From Macrocystis pyrifera (taxonomy: Eukaryota; Sar; Phaeophyceae; Laminariales; Laminariaceae): DNA of 64,000 nt. Made by a program: the position numbers and the translations under genes. Shown in pieces: positions 22,084-34,729 of the stretch (the stretch's first letter is position 1; the number at the start of each line of letters is the position of its first letter). The notes beneath the pieces are model-generated. The model had not been told where the DNA came from. It was given only the letters and a program-made list of their open reading frames with translations, and searched no databases. The stretch covers positions 9,972,626 through 10,036,625 of the forward strand of contig JASSKH010000017.1 of NCBI GenBank assembly GCA_031763025.1, given 5' to 3'.

Positions 22084-25000
22084 CTGCGGCACGACGTCAT
22101 TGGGGACAACATACGGCCCGACAGCGAGCGTGAAAAACACTTGCGCTGGAGATGGTAGAGGCGCGCCATATAGCAACTGTTCCAAGTGCAGGCTCCATGT
22201 CACGTGTATTGCATGAGAACTATTTATAGATATCTCAAACATCTGGACACAAGAGCGTCGTCAAAAACGTGGGTCGCCGAAACGACCAGTTGTAGCTCAA
22301 TATAGCAGACGCGCCGCCGTATTCGTTTGTACGACGGCAGAGTATTTTTCTCACAACTACGTAACATCCCTCGAGACACTCGACATAGGCGCATGGTCAA
22401 CAAAAGAAGCTTCGCCGAAACGACCAGTTCACCTATAAAAGCTCGAGCAGGGCAAAGGCTCAAACTCAAAAACGACCTGGAACCGCGAAATAGAGCGCTC
22501 TACCCGTGACCTACGGATCTACGTATGTGTGCAAGCAGTCTTGCAAGTCCATTCCAAACATACGATCGGTGATAGTTTTACGCACATATGTCCGCAACGT
22601 TTATCGTGCTTTAGCCTTCGCAGCTACCGCACCGCTTACGAAAAATTACACAACTTCCCCTCCTTCCGCCTTGACGACGTACCTGCTCCAGCATGCCCAG
22701 CAGGTTCGGATTAAGCTCGGACACGCCTGCCCGCTCATAGTAGTCAGACAAGAACCGGACCCGGGCCCGGTCCTTGAACGGGTCGAACAAAGAGAGATCC
22801 CTCTCATCCGTGGCGATATATATTACCTCGTTTTCCGTCAGATGGCCCTGTCCGCACAAAAAAAACAATACAACCGAAGACACGAGACGGAGCCTAGCTC
22901 GTTACAAATTCAATACCCGTTTTCCCGTTTGATGCCTGCATATATACCCGAACAAACGCCCGAAACTCTACTATAAGAAACAGCTACGCCACCCCGAAAA
23001 AGGCCATGCCTGCGCGCACTCAACTCGACAAGGAGGCTAATGGGCGTGATCGTTAAAAACACTGCAAACGCGGTCGATATATTATTGGCAAACGCCTAGG
23101 AAGTAGAGGTGCCGCCGTCGGTTACCGCGCGGAGCAAACTTTAGTGGAGTACGACATGAATTCGCTCCATCAAGTCAAGCTCCGACGCGCGTCTCCAAAA
23201 ATAGCGTCCTGCGGAATAGGCTGCGCTGGAGGTCTCTTTTAGTGACCTCCGATGTGCTACGAAAAAAGCCCCGAAAACATGCCTACATCACTTTGTGCCC
23301 CGGTGCTACTTCCACGACAAGAAAACAAATGCCACACAAGCGGTCGGCAAGGAAGCTCCAAAATGGACAACTGGGCGGCTCATGAGTGCGTGCGGCTGTG
23401 CACCACCCTCTCGTGGTAGTGGTGCCAACCATCGTCTCGACCATGGTCTCAACCAGGCAAGAAAGCTAAGCGCAAAGTTGAAAGGCCCATCTATCTCACG
23501 GAACGGCAGAGCAGCGCTGTTGCCGAAGAGCGGTTCGCGATCGGAGCACCATCATGCAACTCTCACCATACTGTCCGCCGCAACATCCGCGGGGGGATGC
23601 TGACCGCCTTGTAAGCTCCAAGGAAGTCGTTCCTTAGGGGGGAGGAGTCAAACCGGGTCAGGGGAGGACAGGAAGAGCGCGAGCCCGGTCAATTCGTGGA
23701 ATGATACCATTTAGACGCTGTTCGTTGAGGGCAATGCTCGAATAAACGCGGGGAGCGGGTTTCGATGTGCTGCCGGCAAAGCAAATGCTACCGGTTTTCA
23801 CCGAAATCGAAGACCGTGCAAGCGCCATGAACCCAGCCAAAACCGAAACTTTTCACGGTAGAGCAGGTTGAATACATATTAAAAGTCGACCCGAGTTTAA
23901 AGCGAACGCAGAGAAAGACGGCGACCCCTTGTTGCCGTCGCGACGGCCCCAACACAGGCCAGCAACCAACCTTGCAGGCCATGTGGCGCACCCCTCTCGG
24001 ATTTCGCAATGCAAGCACGTTGAACATTGTCGCGACACAGACGATACCTATCTCCGCCTGTCCGTCCCACAACCGAGGGTCTCGTACGGAAACCACGCTC
24101 CTCGATTGCTTCTCGGGGTTCAAGTCACCCTCTTTCATGGCGCCGTGCCTGCTCTGAGGGGATAGGGTTTCTCTGGCGAAGGGTGTTCCACATTCCCCAA
24201 CGTACTGGCATGGCTTGCAATGGTTCGCAAAAAAAAAATCTCGAAAATCTTCACAAACCCAGGCACTCCGTAAAATCTGCACAAGTGCCCGTTCGCCCAC
24301 CTTCTGACATGGAACGAACTGAAGTCGCCTGAAGGATCTTCTTGCCTGAGCAACGCGATCACCTTCATCGGGTCGAAACAAAAACAACGGGCAAAACCCA
24401 AGCGCCGGGCGCAGGCGGAGAAAAGCAGTAGCCCGAGGTTCATACAGCGCAAAGAAGAAAGGACCCATCACACTTGATTGCTTCAACACGCCTGGCACGG
24501 CGTGGACGGCGCTGCGGCAATAGCCGAGAGAGGCATCCGTGCCGCTGCTGGACACAAGTAAAGCAAGAACGTTCGAATCCTTGCCAACAAGCTAAAAAAA
24601 GTCGAGAAGGTCGAGGTCAACCGTGACTCATCCAGCGCTCTCCGTTTCGCAGGCTTCGTCCGGCCATCAGCTTCGCCGTCATATTTTGCTTCACCTGGCT
24701 AGCCTTGCAGTAGACCTCTTCGGGGTAGTGCATCATGTCCCTCATCAGCCGCTTGTAGTACCGGTCAGCGACCTCGTCCGCGTGAAGCACGAGCGAGTAA
24801 AAGGGAGCCAGGAGACGCGCGTCGTGACTGCGCCAGTGGATCAACTAGAGTCAGAACAGGAGGGCGGCGTCGTAGGCAGGGAGGGCGGGTCTTGAAAATG
24901 ATTTCCTTCTGCTTGTTTATGGTGGGTCTCCTTTCCGTTCGTTTGGAGCGAGGTTCGCATTTTCGGCGGTTTGTTGCGATTATTCTGCAAAAAAAAAAAA

Positions 25001-28000
25001 AAAATGACGGACAGGTCGAGCAAAAACAAACACCAGCTTTCCGCCGTCTTCGCCCGGAGACCATTACCGTCTACACCGCCGTAAGCCGTCGCAATCAGCT
25101 TATTCGATGCATGGCCATAGTTGGATGTTAGTTAGCCAGCGACCTGGCCTGTCGCCGTTTATCGGCCAACACATCAGTTTCAGCCCACCACATACTGACA
25201 CAGTCGAAGTCAGAGCACAGGGTTATCCAACCGCACGCCAAGGCCATCACAACGATGTGCAGGGAAGGGTTCGAACAAGTCTTAACGCCCGATTCCATGC
25301 ATTACACCCGACTGGGCGAAAGAGGGGGACGTACTACGTCTCAATCTCCCTCCAGTAAGTACGATCCCATATTCTACAGCTGTTAAAACCCGACGGCGGG
25401 TCACCACGTTGCGGCCAGCACAACAGGCACCTCTATCTACAGCAGGAAAAAAAAACTGTACGTACACAGAGGCAGAAACAACGATGCGCGCAGAACAATC
25501 CGAATGTTACAGTCCACAGAGGCCTGTTTCTGGCCTGCTTTTTTACGTCAAGGCATCTCTATCCATCTCTCCACAAGCTTCTGGGCAGAGAAAAATGCAC
25601 CAGGTGACTGTCACCGCCACACAAAAAAACTGAAAACCTCACTCTTGCCACTTTCCCTGCTCTTTCCGCCCGGCCCCCGGTCACCAGGAATGATCAACAA
25701 CCAACACCACATGGGGAGGGGGCATCCGCCCTACTACCTTCCACTGATCCATCGTACGTCACCTTGGCTTTTCGCCAGGACTCTCGGTACTCCACGAGCT
25801 CCCTCCCGAACAGCCACTTCTTAGCAAGTTCGTATGGCTTGGTCTGATATCGATATTTCCGCCGCACGATGGCGCACACACCAGCATTTAAACGGGGGGG
25901 GCGGAAAGGGGGGGGGCGCGCATTCGGGTTAAATCATGCTGTGCCTGCCTGCAAGGCCATCGACCGCGAACACGCGGTTCGGGAGGGTCGACGAGGCGAG
26001 AGCGTTCGTTCAGACGCCGCATGCCCGACGGCTGCAATCGTCGACCACGGTGTGGTTTCTCACCGAAAACAACTCAGGCGGGGGGTACTACCGCACACAC
26101 ACCGGGCTGTGGAAGACAAGACTACGTATAACGCACTTGTTTTTTTTTTCTCGGGAATGTTTTCGAGCCACCCCAATCACCACTACTACCACCACCACCA
26201 TCGCCACTCGTACGAGTAACAGGCGTTCAAGGTCATTCTGCACATTTTCGGATGGCAAATATCGGGAGGGGGCGGGGGGGGCTACTCATTATCATGCATG
26301 GCCGTAGTCGCATGACCATAGACCTTCGCATCCCTACAACGCCGGGACGGAGCGCGTCGGGTTTTCACCGACCAGGCAGACATTGCTTGCACCAAGCGCC
26401 AAGCGCCGTGAGGTGTTGGGCGAGTCGCATGAAGGGTGAGCTGCATCCTACTAAGAACCGCTTTAGCGATTTTCTTGCACAAGGAAGGATGACAGCATCA
26501 ATGAATATATTTAATTTCTGGTGTGGCCACTTCCAGAGACGCCAATGGCTTTGCTATGTAATATCGGGGGGGGGGGGGGGGGGGGGGCATGGTAACCCGG
26601 ACGCGCACCGCCTTAAATGGCTGCGCAGTGGCAAGGCAAGGCTCAAAGACGAGAAGGTATGAAAAGGGCGACGCGTTAGAAGGTTGAAGCATTTGGCCGA
26701 GGTCCGGCATTAATTCACTGCTCGACTAATTCCTCAACCCCAACAGCCCCAACTCTGACCGCCGAATCACGTGGTTACACGCTCCAGCTCTATCCCCAGG
26801 CGCGTGTCTATTGCTTGCCTTCGCTCTTGCGCTCAACTGTTCATCGCCGCACGTCGATGAAACAACGATCCAGACGCGCGGCAACTACCACAAGAAACGA
26901 ATACGGCACACCGCAAAACGAGCTGCGGCAAAACAAACGCCCACACACCGAAACAAACACAACAACAGAGAGACTTTTAGGCCTTCAGTCAAAGTCAACT
27001 TCCTTCTTACCTCAAGTTCGACTCGTTCATCTAGCCGCAGCGGCATGACGAACGCAGATCTTTGCACGTTGAAGGTCGGAAGACCGTTTTCGTACTGAAT
27101 CGCCACTTTCTCGAGGTACTCCGTAACAGCCTGAGCAGGGTAACAAGGAAAGGGGTGTATGTGCGTGGGGGAGATAATCGGTTTCCGTTTCGGCCGCCAA
27201 TGCTTGGCGTAAGCAACCCGGCACAACAGTTTGATGAGGATGAGAATGGGGTGTGTGTGTGGCGGGGGAAATCGGATTTCAATTCGGCCCATGGTTGGCG
27301 AAAGCAACCCGGAAGACGAACAGACGAGAAGATAAGCGGGCGCCCAAAGTATCGCGCGTTTCGTGTCTTAAAAAAAGGGGGCGGTGCGTAGATATTATGC
27401 CATGTACCCTGCACGGCACCGACTCATTCCACACACATACGCAATGTCCTGCCTCCGGGCCCTCCCTGTAAATTAACCCGCAGTCAGTGTCCCCCCCGGG
27501 ACTGCACCCATGTAACGACAACCCCAGCTCGCGTCCGGGCCTCTAATTACACTAAGGGAATAGCTTGATTTCGAGACTTTCATCTCACAATTCATCGTAC
27601 AAAGCCGCAACCCCGTTTTGTGGACGAAACACTTGAAATTAGTGTGGGACGTGTTGTTGCGATGGTAAACGGGTTTCAATGATAACGTTGCTGCGTAAAC
27701 ACCGTCGGCTGGAATACAACTAAAAACGAGCGAGCGAGGCACAACTACGACTTTGCCCAGCTGGCTGACGCGTGGGTCGCGCGGGCGCTACGTCTCACGA
27801 AAGGTGCCAACATGCTCTGCCGCAAACCTGAAGAAACCGAGAGCAGCCTTTCACCAGACGTAAACCTCAATGATGGCTCCAAGACGACCAAAACGACACG
27901 AGATTCAGTTCATCATCACACCCGGCTTAAGTGGTTTACTCAAAGACGACCAAACGGCACGAGGTTTAGGTCATCATGACACCCGGCTTGAGCAGTTTAC

Positions 28001-29139
28001 TTCCTCCAGTGGCAGAACGCCTCACCTGAACGTTTAGACGCAGGACAGACTCCGAGGGCGCGATTCCCAGGTTCCCCGATAATGCCTCCTTTTCGAGGAA
28101 CTCTTCAGTGGTAATGACGCTCACCCGCCCTGACTCGCGAAGCTTGTTGAAAGAGAACAGGTCACGAAGGTCCACCTCCTGGAGAGGGCGACCAACCGCA
28201 GACGAACCAAAGCGTGGACCAAGGCACAGATGCGGGGTCGGTGAACGCACGACGCAGCCGGAGAGCGGGGGGGGGGGGGGGGGGCGTACTCATTTGTTGC
28301 TTGCCTTAGTCATTTGACCATTGACCACGCATCCCTTTCGAGACGGAGCACCGTTCCTACTCCTAATAGAGACACCTCCAACAGCCAGAGAGGGGGGGGG
28401 TTCACCGAAAACGCCCCGTCACGTTCGTTGATTTCCCGTGCGCTGGATTGCGCGACAACGTTTATCATACACGTGTATGCAGACTTGAAAATGAAAGTAC
28501 CGAGCTTGGTGTAACACTCGACCAGTAAGGGGCTCGAATACAGCGGTCAGTCTTTTCGGGACTTGAGAGGGGAGCAACGTCGAAACAAGGTGGGGGTGAT
28601 AGAATCGGCCACCGGGGTTGCTCGGGCAAAGGGGTATGTCCGAAGCGGGGAAGTCAGAAGCTGTACGACACACAGGACGCATTTTTCATGGTTCTACCGC
28701 CGCACGCCCTTGCTAGACGGTGGAAAACATCGCACTCTTCGCGCGATTTTTTCGCCGTAATATAGTCAGGATCAATGGGCCCCGAAAAGGGTTCAAAGTG
28801 TTGCCTCAAAACGCACGCTCTGAAACGCACTGACTGAAGACGAGAAATGGTTGATGCCAAGGCGCCACTGCCACTATGTCCCGCAAACGGCAACGAGACG
28901 ACCAGAAAAAAAAAAAAAAAAAAAAACGCACCTTTACACCGACTTCGGTGTTCATTCGCCAGATTCGGAACGGTGGTGGGATGACGAACGTGCGGCCCGT
29001 TGCCGCTGCGATCGCGACGGCGGTCTCCAGAGACATCCTGATGTTGTTGAAACCCCCCAGGTCCTTCTCGAGCGTGAGGTATTGCGTTGCGTTTCCCTCG
29101 GAAAGTCCCCGGTACAATGGCCCCCGGTATGCCGCGTCT
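21982..29139 (-). CDS. O-fucosyltransferase-like protein, multi-exon gene
   Basis: Seven minus-strand exons join in phase: 29139-28932, 28178-28026, 27130-27011, 24844-24695, 24362-24301, [one missing], 22847-22683, 22083-21982 (TGA). They encode YLTLEKDLGGFNNIRM, the GG-N-R signature of the GDP-fucose O-fucosyltransferase fold; then FVIPPP, LLAPFYSLVLHADE, FSSFHVRR (the HxR motif that contacts GDP-fucose), VIYIATDER, LNPNLLGMLEQ, and the C-terminal STFTAYILRLRG motif. The family moves fucose from GDP-fucose to protein or glycan, usually in ER/Golgi. The exon after HVRR, expected to supply a GDxQ-type segment and restore phase 2 to 0, was not found between 22848 and 24300. The acidic frame at 29.8-31.0 kb may be its 5' exon. 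The acceptor substrate cannot be inferred. Confidence 0.8.
22683..22847 (-). CDS. Exon: ATDER/LNPN part of the O-FucT-like domain
   Basis: Exactly 55 codons lie between a GCGGACAG acceptor and a donor CAG/GTACGT, phase 0 at both ends. It carries VIYIATDERDLSLFDPF and ELNPNLLGMLEQ, the conserved region in which family members show an (A/S)TDE motif. It joins in frame to the terminal exon. Confidence 0.85.
28932..29139 (-). CDS. Exon: N-terminal part of the O-FucT-like domain
   Basis: The exon runs from a GTTGACAG acceptor to a donor AAG/GTGCGT. It contains GNATQYLTLEKDLGGFNNIRM and GRTFVIPPPFR, the nucleotide-sugar-binding start of the fold. The donor is followed by a run of about 25 T on the coding strand (A run on plus, 28902-28926). 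A decayed duplicate of its 5' edge lies at 29.47-29.5 kb. The 5' boundary is the least certain in the gene. Confidence 0.7.
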
Positions 29140-29454
29140 CTGTCAACACATCGCGGAGGGATCGAGATAATCGGCGGCATGTGCAAAATCCGGACGGCTT
29201 AGATGAAAAACGTGGCTCTGTGAGCTTTTAGGGTGCTTCGAATACCGTTTGGTGTTAGCGGACAATTGAGATGCCCACGTGGCTTGCACGCCGTATCAAA
29301 ATGGGTGCTGCTCGCTGGCCAAGAGCTTTGGAACAACTGCACCGCAGGGAGGGAGGCAGGGAAGGAGGGGGGGGGAGTGCTGGGGAGTGCTGCACAATCG
29401 CCACGATTTCGGCTGCTTAGTCCTGCAACATCTGTCGGATCGTCGTGACGCGCG

Positions 29455-29720
29455 AGAAAATTACTGGCATCGGCCCCCGGTATGCTGCACCCCCGGAAAC
29501 ACGTCGCCGAGGGTCGGAAGAAAAAGCGGCATGCAGCAAATCCGCGCCAGACTAGAAAGGTGGGGCTGTGAGCTTGGGTGCTCTAAGGAAACGGCGACAG
29601 TCGACGATTGGAGTTGCACGCGTGGCATGCCCTAGTTGCCCTTTACTGGCAAAGAGCTCTGGAATGGCAGGATGACAGGGGGGGGGGGGGGGGGGTCGCA
29701 CAGTACCCACAATGTCGGTT
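29455..29720. repeat. Diverged duplicate of 29.12-29.37 kb with a decayed exon edge
   Basis: Words such as CCCCCGGTATGC, CATGCAGCAAATCCG, GGCTGTGAGCTT, GCACGCGTGGC, GGCAAAGAGCT and a terminal poly-G repeat those at about 29120-29375 in the same order. The first copy contains the acceptor and first codons of the O-FucT-like exon. In this copy the TTGACAG acceptor has become TTTCCGG, so it should not splice. The direct duplication is old, with many changes. Confidence 0.6.
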
Positions 29721-29839
29721 GATTTGCTTGTCAGCAGCGTCTGTCAAAGTCGGCGGGGCGTGCAGGAAAACACATCGACAAATCTCTTCCACCTCCCGGG
29801 CCTCGGCTTACCCAGGCACATCCTTCCACGTAGCAATGT

Positions 29840-31024
29840 TCACGATATCCTCGCCCCTTCTCCCTCTTTTGTAGTTGCGCACTCCATCGACCCCTGAACT
29901 GCCCCGTTCGGGAAAGCCCCCCCTACCACCGCCGAGACGTCCGCGGTACCGTCCACCGCCGCTTCTTCAACAGCGGTTGTCCCCCCTGATTCCCCCTTCC
30001 CATCCGCCTCTTTCTCGCGAACTTCTCCTTCCACCACAGGCGCAACCTCGTCGTTTTCCTTTTTCACCTCCATGGCCAAAGTCAGCCCTGCGCCATCCCC
30101 ATCACGCTCGCCATCCAGTGCAGGCACAGCCGCCGCCTGTCCAACGTCGCCGCCGTCCTCTTTGCTATCATCTTTTCCCTCCGCAACCGTGTCCCCCTCA
30201 CCCCCTTGGGCGATAGCGCCGGTTTGTGTCGTGGAGCTGGCGGCAACCCCTTCGAGCACCACGACGGTCCCGTTGTCCAGCCCGTCCACCCCTTCCACCA
30301 CCACCTCCTCCTCCACCTTTTCCTCCTCCACGTTCTCCTTGTTCTGCGATCCCACCCCTTCCCCCTCCTCCCCCTTCTCCCTTATTTGCGCTTGGGCCAC
30401 GGCAACGGTAGACGATGTGGAACTGGCGGCAACTCCTTTGGGCACCTCAACGTTCCCGTTCTCCGCCTCCCCTTCCTCCTCTTCATGCTCCTTCCCCCCC
30501 CCCCGCCCACTCCTCCTCCTCCTCCTCCTCCTCCTCCTCCTCCTCCCCCTCCTCCGCCTCGTCCCCTGTTTCGCCTTCCTCCTGCTCTCCCTCCCCGGTC
30601 CGTTCTTCCTCCTCCCCGTCCCCCGCTTCCGCCTCTGTGGCTTCGTCCCCATCCGTTGGTGCGAGGGCCAAAGCTAGCGCAGCATCCGCTTCCCTTTTCG
30701 TGTCGGATGCAGACTTTTTGTCAGGCCCGTCTTCGTCGCCGCCATCTTTCCCTGAGGCCTTGTTGCCCTTACCGTCGTCCGAGCCGGGAAAAATTTGCTC
30801 CTCTTTGTTTTTTTTTCCGCGTCGTCGTCCCAATGTTCTTCCACACCACCATCCCCTTCCCCTCGGGATCCTTCTTCTTCTTGCAGGATTTTCACGACCG
30901 CCGGCGCCTCTGGAAACGCCTCCTCTGAAGGGAGTTCCACGGCAATATCAGCTTCAGGGTTTGCACCAGCCTGCACCACGCTATTCTCTACATTTAACAC
31001 TTCTACGTCGGTCTCCCTCTTGAG
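29840..31024 (-). CDS. Acidic low-complexity exon(s), two frame changes at homopolymers
   Basis: The minus strand reads as one highly acidic, Glu/Gly/Ala/Val-rich sequence, but in three pieces. Frame 1 runs from about 31024 to the A9 tract near 30816 (..VEEHWDDDAE). Frame 2 runs to the G10 tract near 30494-30503, including a run of 12 Glu. Frame 1 then continues to a stop at 29840. A one-base change at each homopolymer would give about 390 uninterrupted codons, so these may be sequencing errors or true compensating frameshifts. GVAASST recurs twice. It lies just upstream of the O-FucT-like exons on the same strand and could be a disordered N-terminal stem region, but no splice link was proven. 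Confidence 0.45.
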
Positions 31025-31506
31025 TATGCAAGGTAAGAGAAAAAAAGCGGCGGGGACAGTCAGGGGGGAGGGGGGGAGGCGTACTCATTCGTTGCATGCC
31101 TCAAGCCATCTGACCGATGACCACGCATCTCTTTTCGAGACGGAGCACTGTCCCAACTCCCTAATAGACACCTCCAATATTTGGGCGCTTAGGAGTGCAC
31201 TATTGTAAGCTGCAATTCTGTAAAAACGATGGTTCGGCCGCTGTTGTGGTTTTTGAGTTGTTTCTTCGTTTTTGCTCTTTATTCATCGTCGGCGAGCCCA
31301 TAAAAACGAAAGAAAAATGGCAAGCACATCACCAGCAGTGGCGCAAAAATCGGACAGGAATGCTGACTGATGTCTTCAACAAACGTGCGTACGCCGACAG
31401 CGGTGGCACGAGCAATGAAATCATTCGGTTGCCATCAATCGCACGCGGCGCCGCGGCAATCTACCCGGCAACCAGCATGTGAAAACCAAAGCAGCACCAG
31501 ACTCCT

Positions 31507-31612
31507 ACTGCGGGGGACCATAGTAAATAGGACCAAACATTGTTAGTAAAACTGGGTAAATATATAGGTCTTTGTGTGTACCGTAGGTCCTATTTACTAT
31601 GGACTCCCGTAA
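31507..31612. mobile_element. TA-flanked MITE, copy 2
   Basis: A palindromic element runs from GGGGGACCATAGTAAATAGG to ACTATGGACTCCCGTAA, followed by TA. The left end is degraded (CTGCGG for TTACGG). It is in the opposite orientation to copy 3 at 35546. Confidence 0.75.
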
Positions 31613-32349
31613 TAGCCAACGTTGGAGATTGATGAAGAGTACCAATTCGCAACTGGTGTGGGAAATGACAACGGTGCTTCAAAAAGCACAGACCATGCAA
31701 CGAGGAGACCATAGCATAACCGCAGTCACGTAGCCAATGTTGGAAATTTGACAGACACCAATTTACAACAGGTGTGGGAATTGCCCAAAGGTACTCCTAG
31801 AAGAACAGTCTACGCAACGAGGAGAACATACCAGAAATGCTGCAACATCAGCACCAGCAGCAGGGAAACATGGACGGAGTTTACTTCGGCAAGTTTGTGT
31901 TTTGCAGTATGCTTCTGTATGGGCCACAGTTTCGTCGCCGACACGGCCACCTCCCGGCCATCTCACAGCGATGCTGCCGCTCTTCTGTGCGCAATGCCCC
32001 TTCTACCTGCAACCGGCCCGCTTTCGCCCCACGTTAGCCATATTCTGCCATATCTCTGGACATTGAGGCCCTGGGATAGGGGAAACTAGAAGTCGCGCGA
32101 GACGATAGGCAGGCGGGTTGGAGGGTGGGCGCGGGCCGGGGGGGTGTATACTGCGTCCTCGTGTTTCGCTTGTCTTAGCCGCTATCAACGGATCATATAA
32201 TCCGGAAGAGGCAAGAGTTTTGAGGGATAAGACACGATCAAGGGAGAGACGCTCGCTCCGCTGTACCCTCCAGTTCGACCTCTCTTTGGCATTTCGTTTC
32301 ATCCGTAGACACGACTTTGTAAAAAAAAAAAGATGGTGATTAAAAGTCA

Positions 32350-34720
32350 CCGTTCCACCAACCCCAGCTTGCCCGGATGTATCCGCCTTTGGAGCCTATT
32401 GATACTACCGGTCTTCACCCCGCGTCTCGTCATTTGCTAAAGTCTATCGAGTGCGAGTTTACGGCAACTTCTGATTGCCCAATCCCCCCCGCAGACAGTA
32501 CTACTCATCTCCGCTGCTATGACAAGGGGGGTTCGCTTGCTGGCTCCTCCCTCCGTTAGCCTAACCAATATGACTGGAACACCCCAGTCGTATTTTTGTT
32601 CTAGCGTGACTCTCGGCTTTGGTCTCACGCACTCTCCTATTCATGCCACCAAACAGCAGGTCTAACTGCCCTCTGGCTAGCGGAATTAATAGCACCAACA
32701 GAACCGACACCATCGGCATCGCCGCATCCTCGGTTGCTCCCATCCGCCTTCTTCGTCTGCAACGAACGACGGCCGGTGCAATATAGCTTTGAGGCGGAAA
32801 GCTCCAGGCCTTCGACGTGTTTGATACTGCTCCTCATGTACGTGGACCGTGAAGCCATTGCCGTCACAGTATGGCTCTACTGCATGACTTTCACCGTGCC
32901 GCGCTATGATAGCCACTACTCCCACCGATTTCGCCCTCTCCAGCTTGCCGATCCTTCTAGGCCTGTGGCCTCTCTCAGAGGCTCGACTCGTCTGAACAAT
33001 ATCACAGGCGCGCCGGCGCGTGTTCGCCATCCTTGCTCTTCGGCCGCATCTACATCCCTACGCTTTATTTCCGATCGGATCTCCCCCCCTTACCACCGGC
33101 AGTACCCAAGGTTTATCTCCTTAGGACTCTTCACCCGCCGCATACTGCACCGGTAACGGTTTTCTGAGTAACGCCTCCTCGGAAGGACGTTTCGCGGCAG
33201 GGTCGGATCCTACATTGTGCCCCTAGCACCGTGCCGCGCGGGGGTGATTTGTGAGCGACAACGCAAAACCACAACCGCACAGCAAAAACAAGCCACAAAA
33301 GCACAGCAATTCAACGCCAACCGTGCCGATGGCGAGGCCGATATTTACCGACGAATACGCCCTACCGACGAATACAGGAAGGCGAGGCCGTAGGCGATGG
33401 GACCGGTCCCGTTCACATTGTGCCCTGCTTGACACAGACGAGACGATGAGACGCCTGTTCTGCCCGCCTGAACGCTTTCCGTGACGGCTTCGCTGTGTTG
33501 CATAGACGTACATATGTACTTCTTATGTCACAAAGCGGCAGCTGTTGCACACCCACTTGTTCGGTGTATATGCACATATCGAGGGTACGAGAGCAGGTGT
33601 CTCTGGGTGCTGCACCAATCGTGCATAGCGCGTAGGTCTCCACCGTCTTTCTAGCGATCAAGCCCCTGCACCTCCTCAACACCGCATCGCATTTTTGGTG
33701 CGTGTGTTCTTCTCATTAAAGCCTTGTTTCTACATACTGTACCCTCCAGCACACCCAGCGTTCGTGCTGAGTTCATCCTATAGAGATAAGAGCTCTATGA
33801 TCACAAAAACTACGACACAGAGATACTACATTGTAACGCAGTAAGCAGAGTATACAAGGCAATGCCGTGCCATGCCGTCGTACCGGATACGACAAAGCAC
33901 AACATACGCACGCCGGCAACCCAGAAACATTGAAAGAGAGAAAAATGAAAAAAAAAAAAGACACAGACAAAAAAAAGGTTTTGTGCTTCTCGTGAAATGG
34001 CAACATAGCGCACCAGGAGAGGAGGTTGTCATCACCCCCCCCTCTCGGCACTTCACGACACTTACCTCGGGTACATTGGCCACAGGTCTATGCCAGTCAG
34101 GTGCGTGCGGCCTGGACGCGCGCGCGAGAGAGAAATAGAAGGAGGGCAGACATGGTCGATGTGAGACGAGGATATTCAGCACGGTCCATACCCTTTCGAA
34201 ACGACGGGGGGCTGGCCTCGATCGGTTCACACAAAAACAAAACACCAGCCTGCCGCTTCGTTGACAGTGGAACATGTAACGCGAGTCGCAAGAAGCTCCC
34301 CATCGATGCGTCACGTGGGCAAAATATTTCGGGGAAACTTTAAAGTGCATTCAGAATACGCGTCCCTCAACATGATTACGTAGCAACATCGAGAGGCACC
34401 TCGGTATGAGGTCGTTAGCTGCACATTTTTCAAGGCCCAAGGAACCCCAGGAAGACGTCCGGACGGCCGGGGAAACAGTGAGACATCTCCTCGGTCAGCT
34501 CACTTTTTACTGGCGTAGATCGACGCATTCACGTACAGCGCAGCGATCATGCATGTCCCCAGCAACGCCAAGGGCACAACGGAGCGTGCTCTCGAACGGA
34601 GATCCGCGGCCTGCGCGCGAAAACGACAGCAAACGCCCGCGAAATGTTTAGGAGCGAGGACACAGGAAGACAGGATATCGAAACTTCTCGCTACCATTGG
34701 GCAGGCCAGATGCCCTCGAT
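32350..34720. repeat. Dispersed long repeat, copy B (partner at 0.49-1.95 kb)
   Basis: It is collinear with the segment near the left edge of the window: GTTCCACCAACCCCAGCTTG at about 32352, CTCGGCTTTGGTCTCACGCA near 32611, the ACTTACCTCGGGT block near 34060, and ACAGCGCAGCGATCATGCATG near 34536. Copy B is about 0.9 kb longer. Overlapping ORFs in both strands have no recognised domains. Confidence 0.55.
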
Positions 34721-34729
34721 TGCAAGCAC

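Noticed and set aside
23788..24555. 255-codon minus-strand ORF
   Set aside because: A short stretch of it overlaps, in another frame, the exon encoding VIALLRQEDPSGDFSSFHVRR; its own translation shows no domain.
30072..31023. Plus-strand Ser/Pro-rich ORFs of about 200-240 codons
   Set aside because: They are complements of the acidic Glu-rich minus-strand sequence, which has the more protein-like composition and lies next to the O-FucT exons.
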